Source: JAWLGW01 sp964569055 (GTDB lineage Bacteria > Planctomycetota > J058). Taken from it: 10,291 nt of DNA. The notes under the pieces were generated by a model. That model was not told the DNA's origin and did not search any database. It saw only the letters and a program-made list of their open reading frames with translations. Within the stretch, counting starts at the first letter, position 1. Every line of letters starts with the position of its first letter. This document shows positions 1 to 6,128 of the stretch, in pieces. The position numbers and the translations under genes were made by a program. The stretch lies in contig CAZMSZ010000280.1 of the NCBI GenBank assembly GCA_964569055.1, positions 1 to 10,291 of the forward strand, read 5' to 3'.

Positions 1-97
1 TCGGGCGGCGCGGCGCCGACACCAACACCTGGCGCATCACACCCGTGCAGCCGCGGCGCCGCGGCGGCGCGCAATTTCAGCGACAGCGGGGGGGACT
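1..97. other. left edge without a supported gene
   Basis: This stretch has no convincing coding signal. One plus frame reads GADTNTWRITPVQPRR and could be the last residues of a gene from the left, but the frame then runs through the hairpin at 98-120 and on to a stop at 264-266. On the minus strand an ATG at 37 begins MRQVLVSAPRRP and leaves the window without a visible Shine-Dalgarno. Neither can be decided from the sequence available. The following 121-262 also holds nothing I can support. Confidence 0.4.
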
Positions 98-120
98 CTG
101 GGGGGGCGGAGCCCCCCCAG
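98..120. terminator. GC-only hairpin, possible terminator or REP-like palindrome
   Basis: A perfect 10-bp stem, CTGGGGGGGC pairing with GCCCCCCCAG, closes a 3-nt GGA loop. It is followed by AAACC on the plus strand, with no T-run on either side, so it is not a textbook Rho-independent terminator. It lies upstream of the first clear gene and would fit the 3' end of a gene left of the window. G/C-run hairpins with a GGA-type loop recur in intergenic regions of high-GC genomes as I know them, so it could also be one copy of a dispersed palindrome. The stem is directly seen; the function is inferred. Confidence 0.45.
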
Positions 121-262
121 AAACCACGCTGGTGCGTCGCTACGACTCACGCCGGGTCGGGGCGACCCATGGGCGGAACTGTCCGCGCACACAAGTCACG
201 CGCGCTTGGTGCCGCGACGCCCCTCGTGCCTTGGCCGCACGCTTGCGCCAGTGCGCGTCGCC

Positions 263-886
263 ATGACGAACACGATCCTCTCCCACTTGTTCGACCTCGC
301 CTCCTGGACCGTGCTCCTCGTCGGCGGCACCGCGCTGGCGGGGGTCGTCGCCCAGGACCTCCCGCCGTCGGCTCTGGCGGGCCCGACCGCGACCCCGATC
401 CACGCCGACGACGGGCTGCCCGAGCGCTACGCCCGCGAGCTCCCGCGCTTCGCCCTCCGTGACCCGTTCGGCGAGCGGCACCAGAGCGAGCGCGTGGCCG
501 AGCACGGCCTGATCGTGGTCGTGACCGCGCCCACGTTCAAGAACCGCAAGGCCCAGGTCGGCTGGGCCGAGCACCTGTTGAAGACCCGCCCGGAGGGGAA
601 CGAGGCGCTGGTGTTCCTGCAGGACATGTCGGCGAGCTGGTTCGACGAGCGGGCCCGCGAGGAGATGCGCGAGGAGGACGACCCCGACGAGCCGCCGCTC
701 CTCCTCCTCGACGAGGAGGGCGAGCTGCGCAAGCGGATGGGCGCCAAGAAGGGCGAGACCGTCGTCTTGGTCTACGGCGCCGACCACCAGCTGCGCCGGG
801 TCGAGCGTGAGGACCCCAGCCGTGCTCGCGCCGAGCAGCTGTGGGACGCGCTCGAGGCGGGCGACGTCCAGGCCGACGCGCGCTGA
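263..886 (+). CDS. exported or membrane-anchored thioredoxin-fold-like protein without cysteines
   Basis: Product of 207 residues. The ATG at 263 begins MTNTILSHLFDLASW and leads into a hydrophobic stretch (about residues 15-30) ending in AGVVAQ, which reads as a signal peptide or single membrane anchor. An in-frame GTG at 251 would add MRVA and a positive N-terminus, and is a fair alternative. No good Shine-Dalgarno precedes either start. The mature part resembles the layout of the thioredoxin-like/YtfJ-type fold: an early strand GLIVVVTAPTF (around 80-90) where redox members have the CxxC helix start, a helix, the strand EALVFLQDM, an acidic loop, then PPLLLLDEEGEL and ETVVLVYGADHQLRRVE as the late strands. 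The whole protein contains no cysteine, so a disulfide reductase role is excluded. A binding or regulatory role is possible but not shown. The reading frame is sound; the family call rests on strand pattern only. Confidence 0.6.
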   Translation: MTNTILSHLFDLASWTVLLVGGTALAGVVAQDLPPSALAGPTATPIHADDGLPERYARELPRFALRDPFGERHQSERVAEHGLIVVVTAPTFKNRKAQVGWAEHLLKTRPEGNEALVFLQDMSASWFDERAREEMREEDDPDEPPLLLLDEEGELRKRMGAKKGETVVLVYGADHQLRRVEREDPSRARAEQLWDALEAGDVQADAR

Positions 887-905
887 GCGCCGCGACCCTG
901 GATCG

Positions 906-916
906 GAAACCGTTTC
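906..916. promoter_or_regulatory. small inverted repeat GAAAC-C-GTTTC, possible operator
   Basis: In the 125-bp gap between the two plus-strand genes, GAAAC and GTTTC flank a single C, an A/T-containing palindrome in otherwise GC-rich sequence. A second, imperfect stem follows (GTCGC 926-930 with GCGAC 950-954, enclosing AGCG/CGCT). The first element could be a repressor site for the downstream gene or part of a weak terminator for the upstream gene. A palindrome this short could be chance. Confidence 0.2.
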
Positions 917-982
917 ACATGGTGAGTCGCAAGCGCCGTAACGCTAGAAGCGACGGCGTGATAGTGACGGCCTCGGCCTTGC

Positions 983-988
983 TATAGC
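983..988 (+). promoter_or_regulatory. candidate -10 box TATAGC for the SnoaL-like gene
   Basis: TATAGC matches the sigma-70 -10 consensus at four of six positions. It is AT-rich against its surroundings and would place a transcription start just before the Shine-Dalgarno of the gene starting at 1012. No convincing -35 hexamer lies 16-18 nt upstream, so this is a weak call. Confidence 0.25.
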
Positions 989-996
989 GCGACGTG

Positions 997-1005
997 AAAA
1001 GGAGG
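997..1005 (+). promoter_or_regulatory. strong Shine-Dalgarno AAAAGGAGG deciding the ATG start at 1012
   Basis: AAGGAGG is a full anti-16S match and sits 6 nt before ATG 1012. An in-frame GTG at 994 overlaps this element and is therefore unlikely to be the start. Confidence 0.8.
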
Positions 1006-1011
1006 CGTCCC

Positions 1012-1938
1012 ATGCCCCTCCCGCGTCTCGCGCTGATCGCGGCCGTCGTGACCCTGTCCGCGACCCCGGCGCTCGCCTGGCCGAGCGAGTTCGAGCTGAC
1101 CGGCCGCGACGACCGCTCGCGCGAGCTCGCGGGGCGCTTGAGCCTCGACGCCGAGTCCCGCGCGTTCGAGCTGCACGTGGCGCGTGAGGGCGCGCCGCTC
1201 GAGCTCGAGGGCACCCTCCGCGCGCACGACGGCGCCTTGACCGCCAAGGCCCGCAACCGCGCCGCGCGCTGGGTGCAGCGCCTGTTCCCGTGGAAGGTTC
1301 GAGTCGAGCCTCGCGGCCTCGACGTGACGGTGACGCTGACCCGCGGCACGCAGCGCCTCACCCTCTCGGGCGAGACCCCGCTCGGCCCGCGCAGCGCCGC
1401 GAACGAGGCGCTGATCCGCTCGTTCTACGCGGCGTTCGCCCGGGGCGACGCGGCCACCATGGCGGCGGCCTACGCTCCGCAGATCCACTTCAGCGACCCC
1501 GTGTTCCCGCACCTCCACGGCAGCGAGGTGGGCGCCATGTGGGCCATGCTGTGCGAGTCGGCCCCGGCGATCACGTTCAGCGGGATCCGCGCCGGCGAGC
1601 GCTACGGGGTCGCGCGCTGGGAGGCGCGCTACGAGGTGTTCGGGCGCCCGATCGTGAACGTGATCGAGGCCGCGTTCGAGCTCGAGGACGGCCGGATCGT
1701 GCGCCACGTCGATCGCTTCAGCTGGAGCCGCTGGTCGGAGCAGGCGTTCGGACGGATCCCCACCCGCCTCGCCGGTCGCGTCCTGCACACGGCGACCCGG
1801 CTCGGCGCCGCGTATCAGCTCCGCTCCTTCCGCCGGGACCACCGCGCTGCGCCCCCCGCGGCGCAGGCCTCCGCCGCGGCCCCCGCAGCCGAGGACCGTC
1901 GCGGGGCGGTCGGCGCGCTGGGCGCGGCGGGCGACTAA
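1012..1938 (+). CDS. secreted SnoaL/NTF2-like domain protein
   Basis: Product of 308 residues. A clear signal peptide (charged R5, hydrophobic LALIAAVVTL, cleavage after PALA at residue 22) predicts export. Residues about 23-125 form a beta-rich segment (FELTGRDDRSRELAGR, RVEPRGLDVTVTL) that I do not recognise. Residues about 131-245 match the SnoaL/NTF2-like cone fold: NEALIRSFYAAFARGDAATM is the typical first helices, followed by FSDPVFPHLHG, a WEARYEVFG strand and EDGRIVRHVDRFSW as the closing strands. This superfamily includes polyketide cyclases, isomerases and non-catalytic ligand-binding proteins, so no reaction can be given. The C-terminus (about 275-308) is an Ala/Pro-rich, probably disordered tail. 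The start is fixed by a strong Shine-Dalgarno. The TAA stop overlaps the stop codon of the convergent FAD-subunit gene. Confidence 0.8.
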   Translation: MPLPRLALIAAVVTLSATPALAWPSEFELTGRDDRSRELAGRLSLDAESRAFELHVAREGAPLELEGTLRAHDGALTAKARNRAARWVQRLFPWKVRVEPRGLDVTVTLTRGTQRLTLSGETPLGPRSAANEALIRSFYAAFARGDAATMAAAYAPQIHFSDPVFPHLHGSEVGAMWAMLCESAPAITFSGIRAGERYGVARWEARYEVFGRPIVNVIEAAFELEDGRIVRHVDRFSWSRWSEQAFGRIPTRLAGRVLHTATRLGAAYQLRSFRRDHRAAPPAAQASAAAPAAEDRRGAVGALGAAGD

Positions 1939-3002
1939 GCCGTAGTCGGCAGCAGGCGCGCCGCCGTGCGCGCCAGTAGCCCGAGCTTCTCGGGCGCGTC
2001 GCCGCGCAGCTCCTTGAGCGCGCCGATCAGGTACTCCCGCGCGACCTTCTTGCGCCACGAGAGCTCGAAGTCGGTGTTGTCGAGCGGCTTGGCCGGCTTG
2101 ACCGCCCGGTCGGCGAAGGCCTCGAGCGCCTCGTCCTCGAGGCGCGTGCCGAGGAGCGGGGTGGCGTCGACCACCACCGGGCAGGAGGTCACCGCGCCCA
2201 GGCACAGGCGCGCCTCGGCGACCACGCCGCCCTCGAGGCGCACGGCCGCGCCCACCGCGGCCACCGGGAAGTCGAACGAGCCGCGCCGGCGCATCTTCCA
2301 GTAGGTGCTCCGCCAGCCCGCGGCCGCCGCCGGCAGGTGGACCGCGGTCAGGAGCTCGCCCGGGCGGCGGGTCAGGTACGCCATGCCGTCGTTGCGGTAC
2401 AGCTCCGGGAGCGGGATCCGCCGCTCGCCCTCGGCGCAGACCAGGGTCACCTCGGCGCCGAGCGCGATCAGCGCCGGGGCGGTGTCGCTCGAGCTCACGG
2501 CCCAGCAGCGCGGGCTGCCGGGCGCCACCCAGCAGGTGCCGGTGGTCACCTGCTCGCGCGCCACGCCCTCGGGCCCGGGCGCCTTCTTGCAGAAGTCGAT
2601 CGCCCGGCGCCACTCGAGGTTCTGGTTGTAATAGTTGCAGCGCGTGTCGAGGCACAGGTTGCCGCCGAGCGTGCCCATGTTCTGAATGTGCGGGGTGGCG
2701 ACCCGGCTGGCCGCCATGGCGAGCGCGCGCTGCGCCTCGGGCAGCTCGCGCAAGCCGGCGAGCTGCGCCAGGGTCAGCCCGGCGCCGAGCGTGAGGCCGC
2801 CGCCCTCGGCGGCCACCCGCTTCAGCTCGGCCACCCGCCGCAGCGCGACGAGCGCGCTCGGGACCTGCTGGCGCCGCTTCATGTTGGGGACGAGGTCGGT
2901 CCCGCCCGCGAAGGGGACCGCGCCCGGCCCCTCCTCGCGCAGGAGCTTCACGGCCTCGGCCACGCTCGTGGGCGCGTGGTAGCGGAACGGCAGGGCGCGC
3001 AT
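1935..3002 (-). CDS. FAD-binding subunit of a 4-hydroxybenzoyl-CoA reductase-like molybdenum enzyme
   Basis: Product of 355 residues starting MRALPFRYHAP, typical of the CoxM/HcrB medium-subunit family, which passes electrons between FAD and the [2Fe-2S] subunit. FAD-binding signatures are AGGTD (residues 32-36) and GTLGGN (110-115). Between them and the C-terminal domain lies the loop that distinguishes the 4-hydroxybenzoyl-CoA reductase beta subunit (HcrB/HbaD). Here it has cysteines C117, C122, C138, C157 and C166 and the conserved-looking strings TRCNYYNQ and CWVAPGSPRC. In the Thauera enzyme, as I recall, C122, C138, C146 and C155 bind a [4Fe-4S] cluster. C122 and C138 align by number and the C157-C166 spacing equals C146-C155, but the middle of the loop is about 11 residues longer. 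The ATG shares one base with the TGA of the upstream gene (TGATG), indicating translational coupling. Last gene of the operon. The family is secure; the substrate is not. Confidence 0.9.
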   Translation of the reverse strand: MRALPFRYHAPTSVAEAVKLLREEGPGAVPFAGGTDLVPNMKRRQQVPSALVALRRVAELKRVAAEGGGLTLGAGLTLAQLAGLRELPEAQRALAMAASRVATPHIQNMGTLGGNLCLDTRCNYYNQNLEWRRAIDFCKKAPGPEGVAREQVTTGTCWVAPGSPRCWAVSSSDTAPALIALGAEVTLVCAEGERRIPLPELYRNDGMAYLTRRPGELLTAVHLPAAAAGWRSTYWKMRRRGSFDFPVAAVGAAVRLEGGVVAEARLCLGAVTSCPVVVDATPLLGTRLEDEALEAFADRAVKPAKPLDNTDFELSWRKKVAREYLIGALKELRGDAPEKLGLLARTAARLLPTTA

Positions 3003-5464
3003 CACGAGCGCACCTCGCTCGGCGTCTTGGCCGCGCGGCGCCGCGCGGGCAGGTTGGCGGCGCGGCCGTCGCCGCCCTCCCAGGGCGGCGCGACCATGAA
3101 CGGCTCGGGCCAGGTCATGGCCGGGAACGCGGCCGGCCCGTAGCGGCCAGGGCCGCCCTTGCGCTTGTCCTCGAGCGCGGCGAGCACCTTCTCGGGCGTG
3201 ATCGGCGTCTCGTCCACGCGCACCCCCACCGCGTCGAACACCGCGTTCGCCACCGCCGGCATGATCGGCAGCAGCGGCCCCTGCCCGACCTCCTTGGCGC
3301 CGAACGGCCCCTGGGGGTCGGGGTCCTCCACCAGGTAGGTGACCATCTCCGGCATGTCGAGCGAGGTGGGGCTCTTGTACTCGAGCAGCGAGGGGACCTT
3401 GTGGACCGCGGCCGGCGAGCGCTTGGGCGGCAGGCGCCGGAACACCTGCTCCTCCATCAGCGCCTCGCCCAGGCCCATGTAGACGCTCCCCTCCACCTGC
3501 CCGCGCGCGAGCACCGGGTTGAGCGCGCGGCCGATGTCGTGGGCGATCCACAGCCTGGGCACCCACAGCCAGCCCGTGGCCGGGTCGACCTCGACCTCCA
3601 CCACCGCCGCGCTGTAGGAGTAGGTCGGCGAGGGCCCCACGCCGCCGCCCTTGAAGCGGGCCGGCGAGGCGGGCGGGGTGTACGACCCGACCGTCCCGAG
3701 CGTGCCGAAGCGGGTCTCCGCCTCGACGCACGCCTCCTGGAACGTGAGCCCGCGCCCCGGGTCCTCCACGTCGAACACGCGCCGCCCCGCGAAGGCGAGG
3801 CGGGCCTGGGGCACGTCGAGCTTGGCCGCGGCCGCCTCGGCCAGGAGCGAGCGGGCCCGCTCGGCGGCCTCGATCGCGGCGTTGCCCATCATGATCGTCA
3901 CGCGGCTGGAGTAGCTGCCGAGGTCGATCGGGGTGATGTCGGTGGCGCCGGTCCGCACGTGGATGTCGTCGGGCTCGATCCCGAGCACCTCGGCCACGAT
4001 CCCGGCCAGCACGTCGTCGCTCCCCTGGCCGATCTCGGTCGCCCCGCAGAACGCGGTCACCGCGCCCATGCGGTCGAGCCGCAGCTGCACGCCCGAGTGC
4101 GGCATGCTGTTCCAGTAGATCGGCAGGCCCGCGCCGCACAGGTAGCTCGAGCAGGCGAGCCCCAGCCCCCGGCCCTCGGGGAGCTTGCCCCAGCGCTCGC
4201 GGAAGCCCGAGCCGTCCACGACCTTCTCGATGCACTCGCGCAGCCCGATCGTGCGCACGGTCAGGTAGTTGGCGGTCAGCGAGCCCGGCTCGCACAGCTG
4301 CTGCAGGCGCAGGTCGGCGGGGCTCTTGCCCAGCGCGACGGCGATCTTGTCGAGCTGGACCTCCTGGCCGAAGCGGGGCTGCACCGTGCCGTGGCCGCGC
4401 TTGGGCCCGCAGGCCGGCTTGTTGGTGAAGGTGCGGCAGCCGCGGAAGCGGTAGCGCGGGATCTTGTAGGTCACGGTCTGCAGCGCGCCGGTGTAGAAGG
4501 TCGAGGCGACCCCGTAGCTCCCGTAGGCGCCGCCGTCGAGCAGCGTCTCGAGGTCCATGCCCACCAGCGAGCCGTCCTCCTTCACCCCGGTGCGGAAGCG
4601 CATCAGCACGGGGTGGCGCCCGCGATGGCAGTAGAAGACCTCCTCACGGGTGAGCGCGATCTTGACCGGGCGCCCGGTCAGGAGCGCCGCCTTGCACACC
4701 ACGACCTCGTGGTTGAAGGGGTCGCTCTTGCCGCCGAAGCCGCCCCCGTTGGGGCAGGCGATCACCCGGATCCGGTGCGGCGGGAGCTCGAGCGCGCGCG
4801 ACAGCGCCCGGTGCACGTAGTGCGGCGTCTGGGTGGAGGACCACAGCGCCAGCTTGCCGTCGGGGTCGACCGCGGCGAGCGAGGCGTGCTGCTCGATCGG
4901 GAGGTGGGTGTTCCCCTGGTAGAAGAACACGTCCTCGAACACCCGGTCGGCCCCGGCCAGCGCGTCGTCCACGTCGCCGAACTGCAGCGCGACCTGCTTG
5001 TGGACGTTCCCCTCCTGCGCGTAGTCGTGGAGCTGGGGCGTGGGCGTGGCGAGCGCCTCCTCGGCCGAGGCGATCGTGGGGAGCACCTCCCAGCGCACGT
5101 CGATCCGCTCGCAGGCGGCCGCGGCCTCCTCCTCGCTCGTGGCGATCACCGCGGCCACCGGGTCGCCCACGTGGCGCACCACGTCCTGGCAGAGCGGGTG
5201 CTCGTCCTGGCTGACGGGCAGGATCCCGTAGGCGACGGGCGTGTCGGCCCCGGTCAGCACCAGCTTCACCCCGGGCATGGCGCGCGCCCGCTCGACGTTG
5301 ATCCCGAGGATCCGCGCGTGCGGGTAGGGCGAGCGCAGGAGCTTGCAGTGCAGCATGCGCGGCAGCGACAGGTCGTCGGCGAACAGCGTGCGCCCGGTGG
5401 CCTTGGCCCGCCCGTCCACGCGGCGGCGCGGCTTGCCGATGACGTTGAGCTCGCGCTCGCTCAC
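3002..5464 (-). CDS. molybdopterin-binding catalytic subunit, xanthine oxidase family (HcrA/HbaC-like)
   Basis: Product of 820 residues, somewhat longer than the roughly 770 of HcrA. GTG start (MSERELNVIGKPRRRVDG) with GGAGG 6 nt upstream; the start overlaps the stop of the 2Fe-2S gene as GTGA. The N-terminal a/b hammerhead domain (RRRVDGRAKATGRTLFADDL, SPYPHARI, HVGDPVAAVIA) is followed by the Mo-cofactor domains: GGGFGGK (240-246), KRGHG (355-359, the position of the FRGFG loop in xanthine dehydrogenase), EIGQG (477-481, the Gln that contacts the cofactor) and FGAKEVGQG (about 722-730). NKPACGPKRGHG and TIGLRECIEKV are in the style of the 4-hydroxybenzoyl-CoA reductase branch. The catalytic Glu expected in the last motif (VGE in xanthine dehydrogenase; Glu726 in HcrA as I recall) is Gln728 here, encoded by CAG. 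A tail of about 55 residues (766-820), rich in Pro, Gly, Arg and Trp, extends past the usual C-terminal end. Cytoplasmic; no Tat signal. The substrate is unknown. Confidence 0.92.
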   Translation of the reverse strand: MSERELNVIGKPRRRVDGRAKATGRTLFADDLSLPRMLHCKLLRSPYPHARILGINVERARAMPGVKLVLTGADTPVAYGILPVSQDEHPLCQDVVRHVGDPVAAVIATSEEEAAAACERIDVRWEVLPTIASAEEALATPTPQLHDYAQEGNVHKQVALQFGDVDDALAGADRVFEDVFFYQGNTHLPIEQHASLAAVDPDGKLALWSSTQTPHYVHRALSRALELPPHRIRVIACPNGGGFGGKSDPFNHEVVVCKAALLTGRPVKIALTREEVFYCHRGRHPVLMRFRTGVKEDGSLVGMDLETLLDGGAYGSYGVASTFYTGALQTVTYKIPRYRFRGCRTFTNKPACGPKRGHGTVQPRFGQEVQLDKIAVALGKSPADLRLQQLCEPGSLTANYLTVRTIGLRECIEKVVDGSGFRERWGKLPEGRGLGLACSSYLCGAGLPIYWNSMPHSGVQLRLDRMGAVTAFCGATEIGQGSDDVLAGIVAEVLGIEPDDIHVRTGATDITPIDLGSYSSRVTIMMGNAAIEAAERARSLLAEAAAAKLDVPQARLAFAGRRVFDVEDPGRGLTFQEACVEAETRFGTLGTVGSYTPPASPARFKGGGVGPSPTYSYSAAVVEVEVDPATGWLWVPRLWIAHDIGRALNPVLARGQVEGSVYMGLGEALMEEQVFRRLPPKRSPAAVHKVPSLLEYKSPTSLDMPEMVTYLVEDPDPQGPFGAKEVGQGPLLPIMPAVANAVFDAVGVRVDETPITPEKVLAALEDKRKGGPGRYGPAAFPAMTWPEPFMVAPPWEGGDGRAANLPARRRAAKTPSEVRS

Positions 5465-5955
5465 GAGCGGCCTCCGTCCTCGGCCCGCAGCTCCGCGGCC
5501 GCGCGCTCCACCGCCTCGAAGATCTGCACGTAGCCGGTGCAGCGGCACAGGTTCCCCGACAGCGCGTCGGCGATCCGCTCGCGGCTCGGCGCCGGCTCGG
5601 CCTCGAGCAGCGCCTTGGCGGTCATGAGCATGCCCGGGCTGCAGTAGCCGCACTGCGAGCCGCCGAGGTCGGCGAAGGCGGCCTGCAGCGGGTGGAGGCT
5701 CCCGTCGGGCCGCTCGAGCCCCTCGATCGTGTCGACCGCGCGCCCCTCCGCCTCGAGCCCGAGCATCAGGCACGACAGCAGCGGCTGGCCGTCGACGAGC
5801 ACCGCGCAGGCCCCGCACTCGCCCAGCTCGCAGCCGTGCTTGGTCCCGGTCAGGCCGAGGTCCTCGCGCAGCACCTCGAGCAGCGTCTTGTGCGGCGCGA
5901 ACGCCACCTCGGCCGGCTCGCCGTTCACCGTGAGGCTCATGAGGACCTTGTTCAT
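5461..5955 (-). CDS. 2x[2Fe-2S] subunit of the molybdenum enzyme (HcrC/HbaB-like)
   Basis: Product of 164 residues, normal for the CoxS/HcrC small subunit that shuttles electrons between the Mo centre and FAD. The plant-ferredoxin-type cluster is bound by C42, C47, C50 and C62 (GCELGECGAC...SC), the second cluster by C102, C105, C137 and C139 (QCGYCSPGM...NLCRCTGY). All eight ligands are present. The start at 5955 (MNKVLMSLTVNG) has GAGG 8 nt upstream on the minus strand. An internal ATG at 5940, with AAGG just ahead, would give 159 residues and is possible. First gene of the operon; its TGA overlaps the GTG of the catalytic-subunit gene by 4 nt. Gene order small-large-FAD is the same as hbaBCD of Rhodopseudomonas as I recall. 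The ribosome binding site is partly inside a large inverted repeat upstream. Confidence 0.93.
   Translation of the reverse strand: MNKVLMSLTVNGEPAEVAFAPHKTLLEVLREDLGLTGTKHGCELGECGACAVLVDGQPLLSCLMLGLEAEGRAVDTIEGLERPDGSLHPLQAAFADLGGSQCGYCSPGMLMTAKALLEAEPAPSRERIADALSGNLCRCTGYVQIFEAVERAAAELRAEDGGRS
5471..5475 (-). promoter_or_regulatory. Shine-Dalgarno GGAGG deciding the GTG start at 5464
   Basis: On the minus strand GGAGG lies 6 nt before GTG 5464, inside the last codons of the 2Fe-2S gene. It supports the GTG start over longer upstream readings of the same frame, which would run antiparallel-free but out of frame through the small-subunit gene. Confidence 0.7.
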
Positions 5956-5964
5956 GCGTGTCGC

Positions 5965-6016
5965 CTCGCAGGCCCGGGCTGGGCGGCCGTGGGCGCGGAG
6001 CCCAGGGACCTGCGAG
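5965..6016. promoter_or_regulatory. long imperfect inverted repeat in the 5' leader of the molybdenum enzyme operon
   Basis: Left arm CTCGCAGG-CCC-GGGCT (5965-5980) pairs with right arm AGCCC-A-GGG-A-CCTGCGAG (5999-6016). This is 16 base pairs with two single unpaired A residues (6004 and 6008) and an 18-nt G/C loop. It begins 10 nt upstream of the 2Fe-2S subunit start, and the outermost bases overlap the GAGG Shine-Dalgarno (5964-5967). In the minus-strand transcript it would fold over the ribosome binding site; as DNA it could be a regulator site or a transcription stop between the divergent units. The pairing is seen; the function is inferred. Confidence 0.45.
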
Positions 6017-6043
6017 CTTACGGACCCGGACGGTGGGCACAAG
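6015..6043 (-). promoter_or_regulatory. weak promoter candidate for the molybdenum enzyme operon
   Basis: On the minus strand CTTGTG (6043-6038) and TAAGCT (6020-6015) are separated by 17 nt. Each matches the sigma-70 consensus only partly, but the spacing is right and these are the most AT-containing hexamers in the leader. Transcription from here would start inside the right arm of the inverted repeat, so an upstream start is needed if the full hairpin is to form in RNA. Confidence 0.2.
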
Positions 6044-6098
6044 CGCCGGAGGTGAGGGCGCGGCCAGGACCGCTCGCCCCAACCACGCGCGACGGCGG

Positions 6099-6104
6099 TA
6101 TCAT
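6099..6104 (+). promoter_or_regulatory. candidate -10 box TATCAT for the HAD/TPR gene pair
   Basis: TATCAT matches TATAAT at five of six positions and stands out in the GC-rich divergent region. It lies 25 nt before the GTG start at 6129, giving a very short leader that would just include the Shine-Dalgarno. No good -35 is visible 16-18 nt upstream. Confidence 0.3.
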
Positions 6105-6115
6105 TCGCGCGTTGC

Positions 6116-6123
6116 AAGGAGGG
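6116..6123 (+). promoter_or_regulatory. strong Shine-Dalgarno AAGGAGGG deciding the GTG start at 6129
   Basis: A full anti-16S match 5 nt before GTG 6129. The same frame is open further upstream, but this element and the HAD motif starting right after the GTG fix the start. Confidence 0.8.
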
Positions 6124-6128
6124 AGAAC

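Noticed and set aside
45..266. Plus-strand reading beginning MQPRRRGG, or its extension to the left edge (GADTNTWRITP)
   Set aside because: It passes through the GC hairpin and ends just inside the next gene; it shows no domain. A true gene end from the left cannot be excluded but is not supported.
982..2655. Minus-strand open frame crossing the SnoaL-like gene and part of the FAD-subunit gene
   Set aside because: It runs out of frame through two well-supported genes and has low-complexity shadow composition.
3401..5533. Long plus-strand open frame opposite the molybdenum subunit gene
   Set aside because: Composition is Arg/His/Val/Gln/Leu of shadow type with no motif; the minus strand carries an unmistakable conserved enzyme.
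5956..6128. Small gene in the divergent region
   Set aside because: The open frames here are upstream extensions of the two flanking genes; strong Shine-Dalgarno sites and conserved N-termini place both real starts at the edges of the region.
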